From the NCBI RefSeq assembly GCF_905147045.1, contig NC_065905.1:310001-374000 (forward strand): 64,000 nt of DNA, given 5' to 3'. A model generated the notes under the pieces. The model ran no database searches. It had not been told where the DNA came from and saw only the letters and a list, made by a program, of their open reading frames with translations. The DNA comes from Nymphalis io. Taxonomy: Eukaryota; Arthropoda; Insecta; Lepidoptera; Nymphalidae. The first letter of the stretch is position 1. Every line of letters begins with the position of its first letter. The position numbers and the translations under genes were made by a program. Positions 1 through 11,964 of the stretch are shown piece after piece.

Positions 1-772
1 GCAAGTCCCACATAGTTCCCGTGGGGAAAACGAATAAAGCGTTTTTCCAGCGATAAAAAAGGAATATAACTTAAGAAATAATGTAGTGCATTTATATAGT
101 AGCTATTGCTTCTTCAAGAATATTCTGAAACAGATTGTAATTAATGATATACCATAATTATAATGAGTTAAAAATTGATAGTCAACTGAGAGCACTTGTC
201 ATACCTGGCGATGGTAACTTAATTAGGCGACCTCACTCCAGACGGTCGTATAGCAGACGAACATTTACTAGGACTCTTGAATTTAAATTTAGTTACTGTT
301 TTGAGAAACGGCGGTCCGCACGGTATGGGAGGATTTAATTTTATTTCGTTGTTATTAAACCAAAATACTTAGTTATTATAATTATAGTAAATGTGATTTT
401 CAAGAAACATCGCTGGTTAAAATTTTGGCATGCACTGCTGAGTTAGTATGGGCTTAATTTGTGTCTATTGTTTATTGCATGTGTAGAATTAAAATTTGCC
501 ACATGTCAAGCCAGCAACATGCAATGGTAAAAAGGTGAAGTAAAATGGTAAGTCAGGTGAAATAACCTCCGAGCCGCCTGAAGTGTACGAATCTATGCTA
601 AACCTTCTTATTCTAAACCTGTACCTGTATTTCGTGTTATATTCCACGACATAAATGTATGTACTTTTGTAATTAACTACTTATTTGTACTGTAATGTTT
701 TAAGTTATTCATATTGAGCAGTAGTTTCTATTATATTTATAAAATATATTTTAATTTAAAAAGTTAAAAAAA
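1..772. other. No gene recognised
   Basis: AT-rich sequence with short open frames only. Nothing here matches a family I recognise. The first 60 bases contain a small GC-richer patch with CCCACATAGTTCCCGTGGGG, which may be the edge of an old repeat running in from outside the window. Confidence 0.5.
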
Positions 773-1072
773 AGTAACAGCCTGTAAATGTCCCACTGCT
801 GGGCTAAGGCCTCCTCTCCCTATTTGAGGAGAAGGTTTGGAGCTTATTCCACCACGCTGCTCCAATGCGGGTTGGTGGAATACACATGTGGCAGAATTTC
901 GATGAAATTAGACACATGCAGGTTTCCTCACGATGTTTTCCTTCACCGAAAAGCACGAGATGAATTATAAACAGAAATTAAGCACATGAAAATTCAGAGG
1001 TGCTTGCCCGGGTTTGAACCCACGTTCATCGGTTAAGATTCACGCGTTCTTACCACTGGGCCATCTCGACTT
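773..1072 (-). mobile_element. SINE family A, near full length
   Basis: This copy runs 3' end first on the plus strand (AGTAACAGCCTGTAAATG) and finishes with the tRNA-like head, whose complement gives the A-box TGGCCCAGTGG and the B-box GGTTCAAACCC. These internal boxes are the usual RNA polymerase III promoter of tRNA-derived SINEs. The body carries the family's conserved segments for the ACATGTGGCAGAATTTC block and the CACGAGATGAATTATAA block. It cannot encode a protein and depends on a partner LINE for movement. The open frame across it is accidental. A/T-rich sequence on both sides (TTTAATTTAAA) may be an imperfect target duplication. Confidence 0.85.
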
Positions 1073-1133
1073 CTCGACTTTAATTTAATTTAAATGTATA
1101 TTACATCTCGACTTTAATTTAAATGTATATTAT
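1062..1133. repeat. Tandem duplication at the SINE A head/flank junction
   Basis: The end of the A element plus its flank (CATCTCGAC followed by TTTAATTTAAATGTATATTA) occurs twice in a row, about 1062-1103 and 1104-1133, with a few internal length differences. It looks like local slippage or unequal exchange after insertion. Confidence 0.7.
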
Positions 1134-1235
1134 TCTAATTTCAAATACACAGTTTCATCTTTATTTATCTATATCTTTAAATATTTTTTGAGCGTTTTTC
1201 GATATTCATGTATTTGTAACGTTTAAGAGAAACTA

Positions 1236-1307
1236 GCGAGACCGCGAAAAATTCGCTGAGCTGACGGCCAACCTCCAGTAGTGGGGAGGCACAAGAAGAA
1301 GAAGAAG
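1236..1307 (+). mobile_element. Extremely short LINE 3' end with (AAG)n tail
   Basis: Only 72 bp of a non-LTR element is present, containing CCAACCTCCAGTAGTGG and ending in AAG repeats. The direct repeat AAGAGAAACTA flanks it at 1225-1235 and 1308-1318, which marks it as a target-primed insertion that aborted almost at once. The (AAG)n tail makes the last bases of the right-hand copy ambiguous. The clade is not determinable from so little sequence. Confidence 0.7.
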
Positions 1308-1318
1308 AAGAGAAACTA

Positions 1319-2730
1319 TTCTGACGCAAAAAGATTTTACTTCTGGCATAACTAAATTAATTTAACAACAAACATACATGGCTAATATTTTCGAAGATTA
1401 CAAGAAAAACGTCGATGACAAAGTTTCAAACATCTATCTAAAGCTGGAATTTAAAACGATCGACAAGCACTAACACCAGAATATCTGACGTCACACACAG
1501 CGTACCGACACATGAAATATCGTCAAATTATTCAAACAAAAACTACTAGACGGCAGTTACCGCAGCGCGTTATTTATTCATCGTCATATAAATGGAAAAT
1601 TTTGTATTGCATATAAATAATTACGATGTGGTAATTGCTTGGGATTTTGATAACATAATCGCTTTGGGAGCTTTTGAATGCATTCTGACGGGATTATTGT
1701 TGCGAATTATGGAACAATAAAATTAATTTGATAAATTGATGTAAAACGAATATATATATATATATATATATATGTCATGGAAAAACAATAATTTTAATTA
1801 AGTCGCTGACTTGATTATAGTAGTAACGGGTAAACGCGGTGACGTCATTTGTTGTTGAAGTCGCGTGGACAGAGTCGTATTGGAATGTGGGGGGACTGTG
1901 TAACAAACACTTGCGTTTGAGAAACCGACCAGTCTACACCTCCAAGGCGAAACTGTCGGTTTACCTACCTAGTACCTATAACTAATTATAGTGGATTGTG
2001 ATTTGCAATAATAAACTTTGGTTATACCTACATCAAGTTTATTTTTGATACAATATCGTGATGGACCCCGTACACCGAACATAGACAAAGACAGCTCTAT
2101 CGCTCAGCCGTCGCTGCCGCCGTCATATATATATATATTCGTTTACCATCGTGTGGCCGCTCATTTGCACGTCTCTCTTTTTGTTGCCTATGATATAAGA
2201 TATATAGTGAATATTATATTTAAAAATATTATTTCATTTATTTATTTGTAATAAAAATACACATACAAAATTGAAATACTGCTTATTTCAAACAAAACCA
2301 AAGTTTAGTCAATGTCGGATTAACATTATTTATGTTTACCAGTTAACGGTAATTAGGTGCACGCTATGTCCAGCGTATTTGGCTGGTATCTCTTGAGAAT
2401 ACCTGCCTAGTTATTTACTGTAACTACGCAATTTTGTCGGTTAATATAGTTTTCTAACAAATAAATGTATGAGGTTTATGGAGTTTTTTTATTACTATTA
2501 TAAATCCGAATGTTTATCGTTCTGCATCACAGCTGAACCAGCCAAGCCGGTCTCGCAAGCGTGACAAGTGACATGGTATACATAAATTTTACACGACATG
2601 CACGGGACGTGACGTTGATATATTTTATTATAATTGATTCACTGTCACGTCGTATTACGATATCATCTTATGACTTTAACCATAAAGGTAACATTTGTTT
2701 GAATTGAGATATCTCTCTAGATTTGATTAT
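1319..2730. other. No gene recognised; one TA microsatellite
   Basis: The block holds a TA run at about 1751-1773 and two CRE-like TGACGTCA sites near 1488 and 1842. A GC-richer stretch around 1830-1950 could be regulatory, but nothing supports this beyond composition. The open frames here have no recognisable motifs. Confidence 0.45.
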
Positions 2731-2911
2731 CATTAATAATAATAATAATATCCTGGAACATTTTTCACACATGGCCATCTGATCCCAAATCAAGCTTGTA
2801 CAGCGCTTGTAATATGGAAACCAGACAACTGTAAATACATACTTATATAGATAATTACACCCAGACTCAGGAGAAACAGACATGTTCATGCACACAAATA
2901 TCTGTCAATAC
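2731..2911 (-). mobile_element. SINE family C, head missing
   Basis: On the plus strand this starts with AATAATAATAAT and TCCTGGAACATTTTTCACAC, then GATCCCAAAT, and ends at the conserved block ending CACAAATATCTGTC. The other C copies (41.7 kb, 59.7 kb) continue from here into a tRNA-like head, which this copy lacks, so it is 5'-truncated. The open frame on the minus strand is a by-product. Confidence 0.75.
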
Positions 2912-3222
2912 TTGAGAAATTCAAGTAGAACATCGACCATAATAATTATAACAAGTAAAGAATAAACGCATCAAAATAGTATATCTCCGATTGGCAACAT
3001 TTCACGGGTGAGTAATGAAGTGAGTCCTTACTGAATAGCACTGCAAATACTGAAATGTACATTATACTGAAATATGATACCTTTATTATTCAATTGGTCG
3101 AAAAGAGTATTTACTTTCTCGCTAATTCTTACCGACAGAATATATTAAATTCAATCTTATAGCCTACTCAAATAAAGAATATTCTGAAAACAATATAAAC
3201 TTTTTATTAGCAAATATTATAA

Positions 3223-3383
3223 TGAAACCGGCATGTCTTATTTTACTGAAATTCTGCCACATGTGTATTCTACCAACCCGCATTGGAGAAGCGTGGTGGA
3301 ATAAGCTCTAAACATTCTCCTCAAAAAAGAGGAGGCCTTAGCCCAGCAGTGGCACATTCACAGGCTGTTACCATAAAAATAAT
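3223..3383 (+). mobile_element. SINE family A, 5'-truncated
   Basis: It begins inside the body (about the GAAACCTGCATG block) and runs through CCCGCATTGGAG, CCTTAGCCCAGCAGTGG and the 3' end GGCTGTTACC. The sequence AATATTATAA flanks it at 3213-3222 and 3384-3393. That is a perfect 10-bp duplication, although A/T-only repeats carry less weight. The tRNA-like promoter is absent, so the copy is a dead end. Confidence 0.8.
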
Positions 3384-3393
3384 AATATTATAA

Positions 3394-4503
3394 AATTGAT
3401 TTTTTATTATAATATCGTGTGCCAAAACATTTTCATGCAGCCTACACATACAAATGGGAGAAGGATAAATAAATGTCGCTTATGTTATTATTTTTACTAT
3501 TTACTTTATACTTAAGGAGGTCTCAGACGGGAGTCCGTCTATACTATGTATCTTTAGTTTTAACTCATCTAGATTCATCATATAGAATCTAATTTATTAT
3601 GTATTAAATATAAATTTGATCGTTTTGGTGAGTTCTACATTTCCATCTAAACTTTTTGTTCAAGTGACACGCGCTCATGGAAATTTATTAGAGTGAAAAT
3701 GAAATGACAGAAGTGCAGCGCCGCGTCCATCGCAGTCCGCTGCAGTTAATAAATTTATCGCTACTCGTGCTGGACAAAGGATTGTTCCCAACTTTGTTCT
3801 TACTCCCACTAATTCAGAAGTTGCTTGTGGAAAATATATGTGGAGAATATAAAATTTACCGTTTTTCATTATTGTTAGCGATATGTTCAACCAGGTTTAT
3901 TTTATTGCTTCTAGGGTAATGTAAAGTATTGGTTAAATGATATTTTTAATAGATTTATATCTACATATATCCCTAATATATAAAGCTGAATATTTTTTTA
4001 AAAGTGCTAATCGCAGGATATTTTTTACCCCTGCAGGATCTACCAGCCCGATTTGAGGATTTTTTTTTTGCGTTAGATAACTCATTTATCGAGGAAGCTA
4101 GTAGAATATGTAATGATATTACTTTATGACCATTGACGCGTGGCAGTCGCGGGTGATACCAGTTCATTCTCCATCAAAAGAGTCTGCGATTCAAGGGATA
4201 AATGCTGCTAGAATACTTGATGCCGTTTCAAGCGGCATTAACTTGTGCAGTGACTATTTTTGATTTTGACTTATATTTTTGTTTAAGTGTTCATGTAAAT
4301 AATTGAAAGAAAAACATTCAATGACATCGCATTTTTAGAATTTTTATTAGTGTAAACTTATTTGACTCGACGGTGATTTAAGAAACTGGCATGCCAAAAA
4401 TAATGCATCCCATTAGAGTCGGTAGATTTTTAACTAAAGATGCATTTTATAGTGACATGGTGTGGAAAGACATTAAAGAACCATGAATTCTAAAATAAAA
4501 TAT
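3394..4503. other. No gene recognised
   Basis: Two overlapping opposite-strand open frames of 71 codons lie at 3675-3919, but neither has a motif or composition I recognise. The rest is AT-rich with no repeat I can assign. Confidence 0.4.
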
Positions 4504-4537
4504 TGAAAACGCAATAATAAATACGAGGAGATTTGCA

Positions 4538-4671
4538 ATGAGCTGCAGCTGCAATACTATGCTCGCAGTTGCCATATGTCTTCACAGCTTTTTAACATAC
4601 GGTTTCTGGACTTCCTGGAGCTCACCCCTCCCTTGTTTGGTGAATTCTACATTACCTACCATTGTGAGTAT
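4538..4671 (+). CDS. Weak candidate first coding exon with a splice-donor-like end
   Basis: From an ATG at 4538 the frame reads MSCSCNTMLAVAICLHSF and onwards, a short hydrophobic start that could serve as a signal peptide. It is followed by Trp-Ser-Trp-rich residues and then ATT|GTGAGT, a good match to an insect 5' splice site. The stretch is GC-richer than its surroundings. Against it, the +2 frame is also open here, no acceptor or downstream exon could be identified, and the protein is not one I recognise. Chance is the more likely explanation. Confidence 0.15.
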
Positions 4672-5030
4672 TCTAAACTTTAAAAAAAACTTCAGTCATA
4701 AAATTTTCGTGTTTATTATTATTTGGTTAAAAAATTATCTTATCCTTAATTGATACTGACTGTAGCGAGGAGCCAAAATGGAAGCTACTTTTTACTTTTT
4801 AATTTACTTGTAAATTGCAAGACTTGAAACTTTGTTGGCTTATTAAATTCATTTCAAACTTTAAAATATTCAAAGTAGACTTTTAGGTTCAATTAAACTA
4901 CGTAGAGATACAATGAGCTTAGTTATAATCAATTAACTGAGCTGGATTAAGCTAAAGGCCAGAAATTGGAGAACCGCTTTTATGAGATAATCTAGAATAT
5001 ATTTTAATTTGTTTGCAGAAAGTAGAAAAA

Positions 5031-5094
5031 TAACAGCCCTTAAATGTCTCACAGTCCGCCGAGCACGAGATGAATTATAAAAACAAATTAAGCC
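5031..5094 (-). mobile_element. SINE family A fragment, internally deleted
   Basis: AACAGCCCTTAAATGTCTCAC from the 3' end is joined directly to GAGCACGAGATGAATTATAA and AAATTAAGCC from the middle of the family, so about 150 bp of the usual body is missing. It abuts a D-family remnant with no spacer. Confidence 0.65.
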
Positions 5095-5215
5095 GACTTT
5101 AACTAGTTGGTCCTGTGTCTAGGTAATAAGGCCACAGATATCGAGGTTAAAGGTTCAATAAAAAGTTTTTGGGTTTTCGTCGAGAAATTTTTAGTAATAC
5201 TTTAAATTCTGGAAG
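5095..5215 (+). mobile_element. SINE family D, degraded
   Basis: Recognisable pieces in order are ACTAGTTGGTC, AAGGCCACAGATATCGAGG, GGTTCAATAAAAAG, TTTTCGTCGAGAA and TCTGGAAGTTGG. They match the order in the better D copy at 28.7 kb. The B-box region has been shortened and the 3' part is missing. Confidence 0.55.
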
Positions 5216-5284
5216 TTGGCAATGTTTTGCAATCCCGGCCTTCGTCTAGCTCGCCATGTTGGTCATTTGGTATAGTCATTTAAT

Positions 5285-5457
5285 TATTATTTTTTTCTTT
5301 TTTTTTCAGCCTTTTGCCGTCCACTGCTGGACGAAAGCCTCCCCCATAGAACGCCAACCATCCCGATCTTGGGCAGTCCGCATCCATCCCGAACCTGCCA
5401 CCTTTTTTAAATCGCCGGCCCATCTTGTCACAGGGCGTCCTACACTACGTTTGCCTC
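5285..5457 (-). mobile_element. RTE-like LINE 3' end, 5'-truncated, with target duplication
   Basis: The minus strand carries the C-terminal coding tail of an RTE-type reverse transcriptase (complement of CCGTCCACTGCTGGACG gives the terminal VQQW-like region) and an A-rich 3' tail. AGTCATTTAAT occurs at 5274-5284 and 5458-5468, an 11-bp target duplication that defines both ends. Only about the last 50 codons were copied in, so it is dead on arrival. Confidence 0.8.
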
Positions 5458-5735
5458 AGTCATTTAATATGGATAGATAAAGGCTAAGGAAGATACAGGT
5501 ATACCTTATTCAATATTAAAAAGAATCTGTGTAGATCGGTTCACAATCCTCGAAGGTCTTGTTTTAACTTGTTTTTACTCATCAGTCATTGTCGTAACAT
5601 TTCTTAAAGAATATTTGCTTGCATTTTAAAGTCTTAAGATACAGTCCTAAATCAACAACCTTTGTTAAGCCGTTTTTATATCACAAAACTATACTGAAAC
5701 TTGCAACAAAAGCCCACTAAAGATTTGATTCGCAG

Positions 5736-5768
5736 GTTGTTTCTAAGTATATTTAACTTAGAAACAAC
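5736..5768. repeat. Inverted repeat, 13-bp arms
   Basis: GTTGTTTCTAAGT and ACTTAGAAACAAC are exact reverse complements separated by 7 bases. It lies about 200 bp upstream of a longer palindrome. No element could be assigned to it. Confidence 0.8.
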
Positions 5769-5947
5769 TTAGAAAAGCAGAAATAATATCAGACAGCTAT
5801 CTATATCAAATTTTTGTCAGTATTTATGTTATAAAAGTGAATAAAAGTTTGTTTGTTCTGGTTATGGAGTAATTGTATTTGTACTATTGTTAAATAATTC
5901 CAGAAACGAAGAGAAAATTGAGTAATTCTTGATCTTCTTTTATGTCG

Positions 5948-5985
5948 TGTTTATGTCAGTATTTGTACAAATACTGACATAAACA
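5948..5985. repeat. Perfect 38-bp palindrome
   Basis: The sequence reads identically on both strands around the centre GTAC at 5965-5968, with no mismatch and no loop. The arms begin TGTTTATGTCAG and CAGTATTTG. Such a structure can extrude as a cruciform and is usually unstable when replicated. It may be the fused ends of a small DNA transposon or a fold-back repair product. No flanking duplication was found. Confidence 0.85.
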
Positions 5986-6499
5986 TATAATATATATATA
6001 TCTATCTAGGGCAGCCATGAAAGAGAATTATATAATATATTTTGGAATGGACACTACTGGACCTAAATACATACTACATGATTAATAATTTAAAAATAAT
6101 GTAAATTTATTGATCATTAATTCAGTCGTCAGTAAACTTACAATAAGCTTAGAATATTTTTTTAGAATAAGCCACTAAATCTGATGAACATTTGCAATTA
6201 CTGATATTAGGTATATATTATTTGAATGGATGTGATAAAACCCTTTCAAAGTTAAAATGTTTTGGGGCTCACACAATGAGATAAACGTAAATATTATTTA
6301 TTAGTCTTTGTAAGGGCTAACAATTAAATTTGTAATTTTAAAGACAACTTAGTCACAAGCATATAAAAAAATTTAGATGTCATAATAACGGAGAGAACAG
6401 TGGATCTCAACCGAAGATAGTGGATTAGACTAGACAAATACTATTTATGTTTCATGTATTTCCTTTTTATACTACATCTCGTGCTCATTAGATGACGTA

Positions 6500-6618
6500 A
6501 CGTGACATCTTTTGTCCACCTTCCGTCATCCCGTCTGACCAAGTGTCCAGCCCATCTCCACTTTAAGCTCGTGATACGCTTCCCAAAGTCTTCGACCTTG
6601 CCAAAGACAAAGTCTTGC
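6500..6618 (-). pseudogene. RTE-type reverse transcriptase C-terminal fragment
   Basis: Read on the minus strand, the frame contains KRITSLKWRWAGHLVRRDDG followed by RWTKDV. This is the conserved tail just after the thumb region in RTE-like LINE proteins (family pattern KW.WAGH..R..D.RW). Both ends are lost, the polymerase motifs are absent, and the open frame extends into unrelated sequence on both sides, so it is a relic. Confidence 0.7.
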
Positions 6619-6659
6619 AGATAGAAATTGTATAGGTAGTTTAGAAGCTTAAAATTCAA

Positions 6660-9085
6660 ATTATATAATGGAACGCGGTGAAACAGTTAACTATATCCAA
6701 TTAAGCGATGATATTATAATATATCCATTTAATTACAACGTAGGAAGATAAACAAAAGACGCCTTTGACGTTTGCTTTCTTCGGGTCTTCGGGAAGCCAC
6801 CATTAACCGTTGTATTAAAATATCACAATAATCTTTATCTTTTATTGTCCCGATCTTTTATCTAGAAGACTTGTGTTCTAATGATAATAAATTAGATAAT
6901 AATGGAGCCGGAGGGCATTGTATCTTGCTTCATTGATACTTTCTAAATGTCCGGAGCGTTATTGCTGCGGTGTTTTTATTTTTATTTATTGTGTGAAGAT
7001 GGTCGAATATCGATTCGTCAATTGAATATGGTAGTCTTAGTTTAATGTACTAAATATTAGAGAGGAATGAAGAGGTCCTTCTATATATTTGACTTGGTCT
7101 CGACAACTGAACGCCTCCACGACAGGATATAAAATGTAATTTTGAACTTAATAAGCCCATCTTGTACCAGACTTATCTTGTATACAATCCCATGGTTGGT
7201 GGCCCATTGAACAAGTATGAAGTCACGCTTATTGGCTAAGAGACAACATATAAGCTTCGTTGTCTGATTTTCTAAGCTAAGCAAAATAATAGTAATGGAG
7301 ACATTTGCAAGTCGTACATATGAACTGTATATTTTTTATCTAATGTATCAAACAAAAACGGAGAAATATATTGAACTCATTTGATATTTAGAATAGTTTT
7401 TAGTTCAATTAAAATAATTCCTGTTATATAGTTTGCATAGAATTGCACTTTGATTTAATTCCAAATTTAAATGAAACTTTATATTATATCAACTTATTAT
7501 TCGCATATTCGATACTAGGTTAAAATAATATCATTGCCAAATTTAAATATTAAATTAAACCGCCTTAATCTGATCGCGCGAATTATTCATGTAGTATAAC
7601 ATTACATATGAATTTAATAAAATGATACGAATTTAACGATTTTAAAACAATATTTCTCAATGCAAGTTAATTCAGATTAAATTTTAACTGTTCATTGTTC
7701 GTTGTCATTTAAATGTTTTGATTTATTAATTTCGTTAATTTGATTTGAAGCCTCAAAAGTACTATATAACATACATTTATTGGATCAATTGTACTTGGAA
7801 GAATTCCACTCAAAAAATAGGTTAAGTGTGAATCGTTTTTCCATGGAGTAGATTTATTTAATATTTTTTTCGTTTAATTAATTGCTATATATTAGAGATA
7901 TTATTACCAGTTCTGAAAAATACAGCCAGCAGTCATAACTTCAAAAGCTGCTGATAAACCTATAGCAATAATTTTTACCTTTAATAACCCATACATCAGG
8001 ATATTTTGGATTCTTTCCAACTTAAATAACTTTGATGGCCATTGAAGAGGATCGGGATCGTTTTGATATTTGCGGCTCATCCTGCTGTACTTTGCTGGTA
8101 TGGCTATGTTTTCTTCAGAGTTTTACAATCCGAGAGCAATGGAACGGTCATAAAAAAATAAAACATTATATATATGTGTGTATAAAGTAAACATAAATGA
8201 AACGTGCAAACCGTATATTTATATAAAATTTACCGTCTGAATCAGAACAACATCAAACAACGCAGTAAAACTGTTTGTTAGGAAAAGTTATAAATTTAAC
8301 TGCACTATGACTTTAGTTATAACCGAGTTAGTAACAAATTATTTCTAGTGTTCATCTCTAAATACGTTCTGGTTATGAGTCAAAACATTTCTATTAATTT
8401 AGACGGGAGTTTTGTTAGATATATAAAAAAACATTTTAGTTAATTGTAAAAATAAAGAGGTTTTTGAAAAACAGGCATATATAGCCGACCGACCATATAG
8501 GAATAACTTGCAGGCTAGTTAGTACTTTTTAATACCGGGATGGTAAGCGACATGACACTGTTTTATACCCTCATTCCTTCTTTTGCCGCCGCCCATTGTG
8601 TGTATGGTGCGTATACAATATTATACACATACAAATATAAACTTTTGTTTATTTATGATACTCTATTTTTATTTTTTGTTTTCTTAAAATCCTTATCCTA
8701 TTTTTTTTTTATTAAAAACTTTTTATATATATTACGAAACTGCATAAATCGTTTACACATAATAATGAAACTTTTTTAAGCATTTATTTACTAGGTAAGC
8801 TTTAGTACTACGTTTATTATTTATTTTAATCCATATATTTATATATACTGGTTATTTATAACTATCGATATTTATGTTTACATCTGCCGGCGTCACGTGA
8901 CGGCTAAATTTTTTTTAATACTTTGACTCGGGGTTCAAACTCCAGATTGATTTGATTTGATTCTACAACTATAATAGCTTATAGTAGCGCTAGACCAACG
9001 AGATGATTGATTGAAATCGTGATATCCATTAAACACTATACCTGATATATATATGTCTGCTACATGGTAATCAATTAATTGATCT
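6660..9085. other. No gene recognised
   Basis: Long AT-rich block. Open frames at 7081-7284 (minus) and 8540-8779 (plus) show no motif; the latter is hydrophobic mainly because of T-rich sequence. A short segment near 8878-8915 (ACATCTGCCGGCGTC before a T-run) resembles one at 32814-32855, so an unclassified dispersed repeat probably ends there. Confidence 0.4.
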
Positions 9086-9326
9086 TTTTTTTTCTGAATT
9101 AGATGGGATTAGACAGTGGCATCTGATGTTAAGTGGTAACCACCGCCTATAAACTTTGGCATTGTACGAAATATTAACCATTCCTTACATCGCTAATGCA
9201 CCACCAACCTTGGAAACTATAAAGTCACTTGTAACTGTAGTTAAAAGGCTCACTCATCATTTATATCGGAGCAAAACAATACTAAGCATTAACCATATGG
9301 GCTTGCACAAAGCCGTCCCACCAAGT
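9086..9326 (-). mobile_element. Repeat family B, diverged
   Basis: On the plus strand it runs T-run, TGATGTTAAGTGGTAACCACC, ACTTTGGCATTG, CACCAACCTTGG, CTCACTCATC and GGGCTTGCACAAAGCC. This is the family order seen in the well-kept copy at 22.6 kb. Many substitutions and small gaps show that it is old. Confidence 0.75.
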
Positions 9327-11207
9327 AAAAATATATTTTCTTTTGTTTAAACGGAATCATCTGGTAGCTATTTATCTGCTTCATATAAAACACTATTAAT
9401 ATCACCGCATAACATGTTTCAAATTAATTTTACTTTACCGCATGTGACGTCAGAGTGCCAAGAGTTCACTCAAACTAAACATGGAAATTGTTTTATTCGT
9501 ATTCATATCAGTTGAAGGTTGAGAACTTGGCCTACATATAAAAATAAAGCTGTCAGACGTGTTGCAAGATTTATGAATATTTAATATATCACTTTAGAAT
9601 ATTGTAAAATATCCATTAATTTATAATATATACTAATAATATTAAATAATAATAATGAAAACATTAACCAAATAAAACAAAACTCGCGAAAGAATCTCCG
9701 AGTCTTCTTAGGACAGGGTATTTCTAATTTGAAAATGAATAAGTATCATTTTGATAGAAATTGCTTATATATTATTATCGTATTAAAGTCTATATTATTA
9801 CTAATAAATGGTTGAAAAAAACTGCTAATTTCTGATTCTGGTTCTCTTCAGGTCTGTGTTATATCTTACCCTAACGATAGTTGATTATCAAATTTAATGC
9901 TAATATTAAATAAAGATTATTCAGTTGCCTGGTAAATGTAATACTCATGACAATTTAAACTCGTAGCCAATTTTAGTGGGCGTAGCAAAGCTATCAAACA
10001 TAGCGTCTGCTACGCTGCCGCTACAGAAGTGTCTACGTTGTAGCGAGCTATTTTGTCAGAGGACATATTGGCGTATGTGAGATATTCGGGTGATGAAATC
10101 TAAACACTTTAGAATTGTTCATTTTACAGAATTACATTAAATGTAAAGCTACCCCCGGTACGTAATGTCTATCGAGATGCAAGAAACTCAGTGTTAAAAA
10201 ACCTTTTTTTAGTTTATCTGCTCATTAAATTTGAGTTACTCCTTTTAACCACTTACAAAAAACTGTTAACAAAAAATATATAAACAAATGTATCAATACT
10301 GCTTGAACATAAGCAAATACTAGTCTTATCTAATATTTTTTTAAATATCATTTAAATTTAGTGATTTAAACGTTACCTTTTAAAATATTGTCGTCATGAC
10401 TTCCCTAGACTCCACTCCCAGCAGATGGGAAACATCGATTCTTAGTTATTAAAAAAACTCTACTTATTTATGTTATAATAAAATATATCGACGAATTGTA
10501 CACGAGTAGGATACGCGTCACGAACACAGAGGCACTACAGAGTCGTCGACGTTTACTATCACGGCATACGTGTCGGTTTTAGCCTCAATGTCCACCAATA
10601 GATGTCTTACATTAAAAACATCTGCTAATTTTCATTAAAGAAGCGTATCCGTTGCCTCGGGTATCATTTATTAACTTTCCAGAATCAGAACATTGGTGGT
10701 ATAAGTTTATCTTTGCAAAAAATGTTCATATAATAGAATATTAATCACTATTAATATAAAACTGATTTCCAGCATTTTCAGCAATTTACTTACCATAACT
10801 TTAACAATTTCTACATATAAAAATTCGGACCTTACATTTTTGACTTTTATTAAATCCACCAGCGCGTTGGCGCGAAGCCAGAACCGCTATCACGAAGTGC
10901 TCATAGTTAATATTAAATAATTCCACTTACTGAATGCATAACATTTAAGCTGCGTTATTCAAATTATGAATTAACGGATAAGTATTTTTCAAGCTGAATG
11001 AAATGCAGTTTCTGCTAATTAAAAGTAAGAGGCTCTCTGTTTTCATAGGCACAATGCATATCGCAGCGCCGCATAGGGAGGTTTCTTTAATTAAAACATT
11101 CTAATTTTGTTACATTTCTTCGTATTCAGTGCGGGTCAAATGCTGATTATATTTGCTTCTTTGTTTTTATTAAACAAATTAAGAATAAGCTAAGATATAA
11201 AAGTTAA
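9327..11207. other. No gene recognised
   Basis: No repeat or gene could be assigned. A CRE-like TGACGTCA lies near 9447. Patches of higher GC near 9980-10030 and 10500-10600 have no coding signature; the phrase ACGCGTCACGAACACA near 10515 has a close match near 46150, suggesting an unclassified repeat. Confidence 0.4.
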
Positions 11208-11510
11208 ATAGCAGCCTGTAAATGTCCCACTGCTGGACTAAGGCTTCCTCTCCATTTAAGAAGACACTATTCATTATTCCACCAATTAGGGCTTATTCCA
11301 CCAATGCTCCAGTGTGTGTTAGTGGATACACATGTGGCAGAATTTCAGTGAAATAAGACACATGTAGGTGTCCACACGATGTTTTTCTTCACCACCGAGT
11401 ACTAGATGAATTATATATAAAATTTCTGCAAATGAAAATTCAGTGTTGCATGGATTGGAACTCTGGGTCGAGATTCACGACTCCTAACCACTGGGTCATC
11501 ACGCCTCAGT
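11208..11510 (-). mobile_element. SINE family A, diverged
   Basis: The copy starts with AGCAGCCTGTAAATGTCCCACT and ends with TAACCACTGGGTCATCACGCC. The B-box region has decayed to GGATTGGAACTCTGGGTC. A short internal duplication (TTATTCCACCAATTAGGGC followed by TTATTCCACCAATG) is specific to this copy. It is an older member than those at 39, 42 and 47 kb. Confidence 0.8.
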
Positions 11511-11964
11511 GTTGGCTTTACGTTCAACATAATATTTTAAAATGACGCTTGTCCAAGCTTGGATAATACTAGGATTTTAAAAACGTGTCTATTTTAGAGG
11601 AATATCTTACTAAAGTATGATCCATACGTCAGTAAATAAGCGGTTAGAACCGCAAAAACTATGAGTTCGATTTTCAAATGAAAGACAAAAAATTTGAAAC
11701 ACGAGCATTTAAAACGATTGTAAGCCATAAAAGTAAAAACTAGACACATATGTTTTCATAGCTTGCAAAGGATTACCTAGTTCGAAACCCGGCTTAGCGT
11801 GTATAGCGTAGTGATGGGACATATCCGTGGATAACATTGACTATCGATTTGATTATTTATTTTCATTACATGCATATTACTTTTCCAGAACATTTACTGA
11901 ATTTGTTACTAGTATTTCGATATATCTTTTTGGCTTTTTGAATGTATATATTGTCATTGAAAAT

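Noticed and set aside
788..970. Open frames starting MSHCWAKASSP and close variants at 788, 44527 and 62649 (minus)
   Set aside because: Identical starts come from repeated SINE A sequence, not from a protein family.
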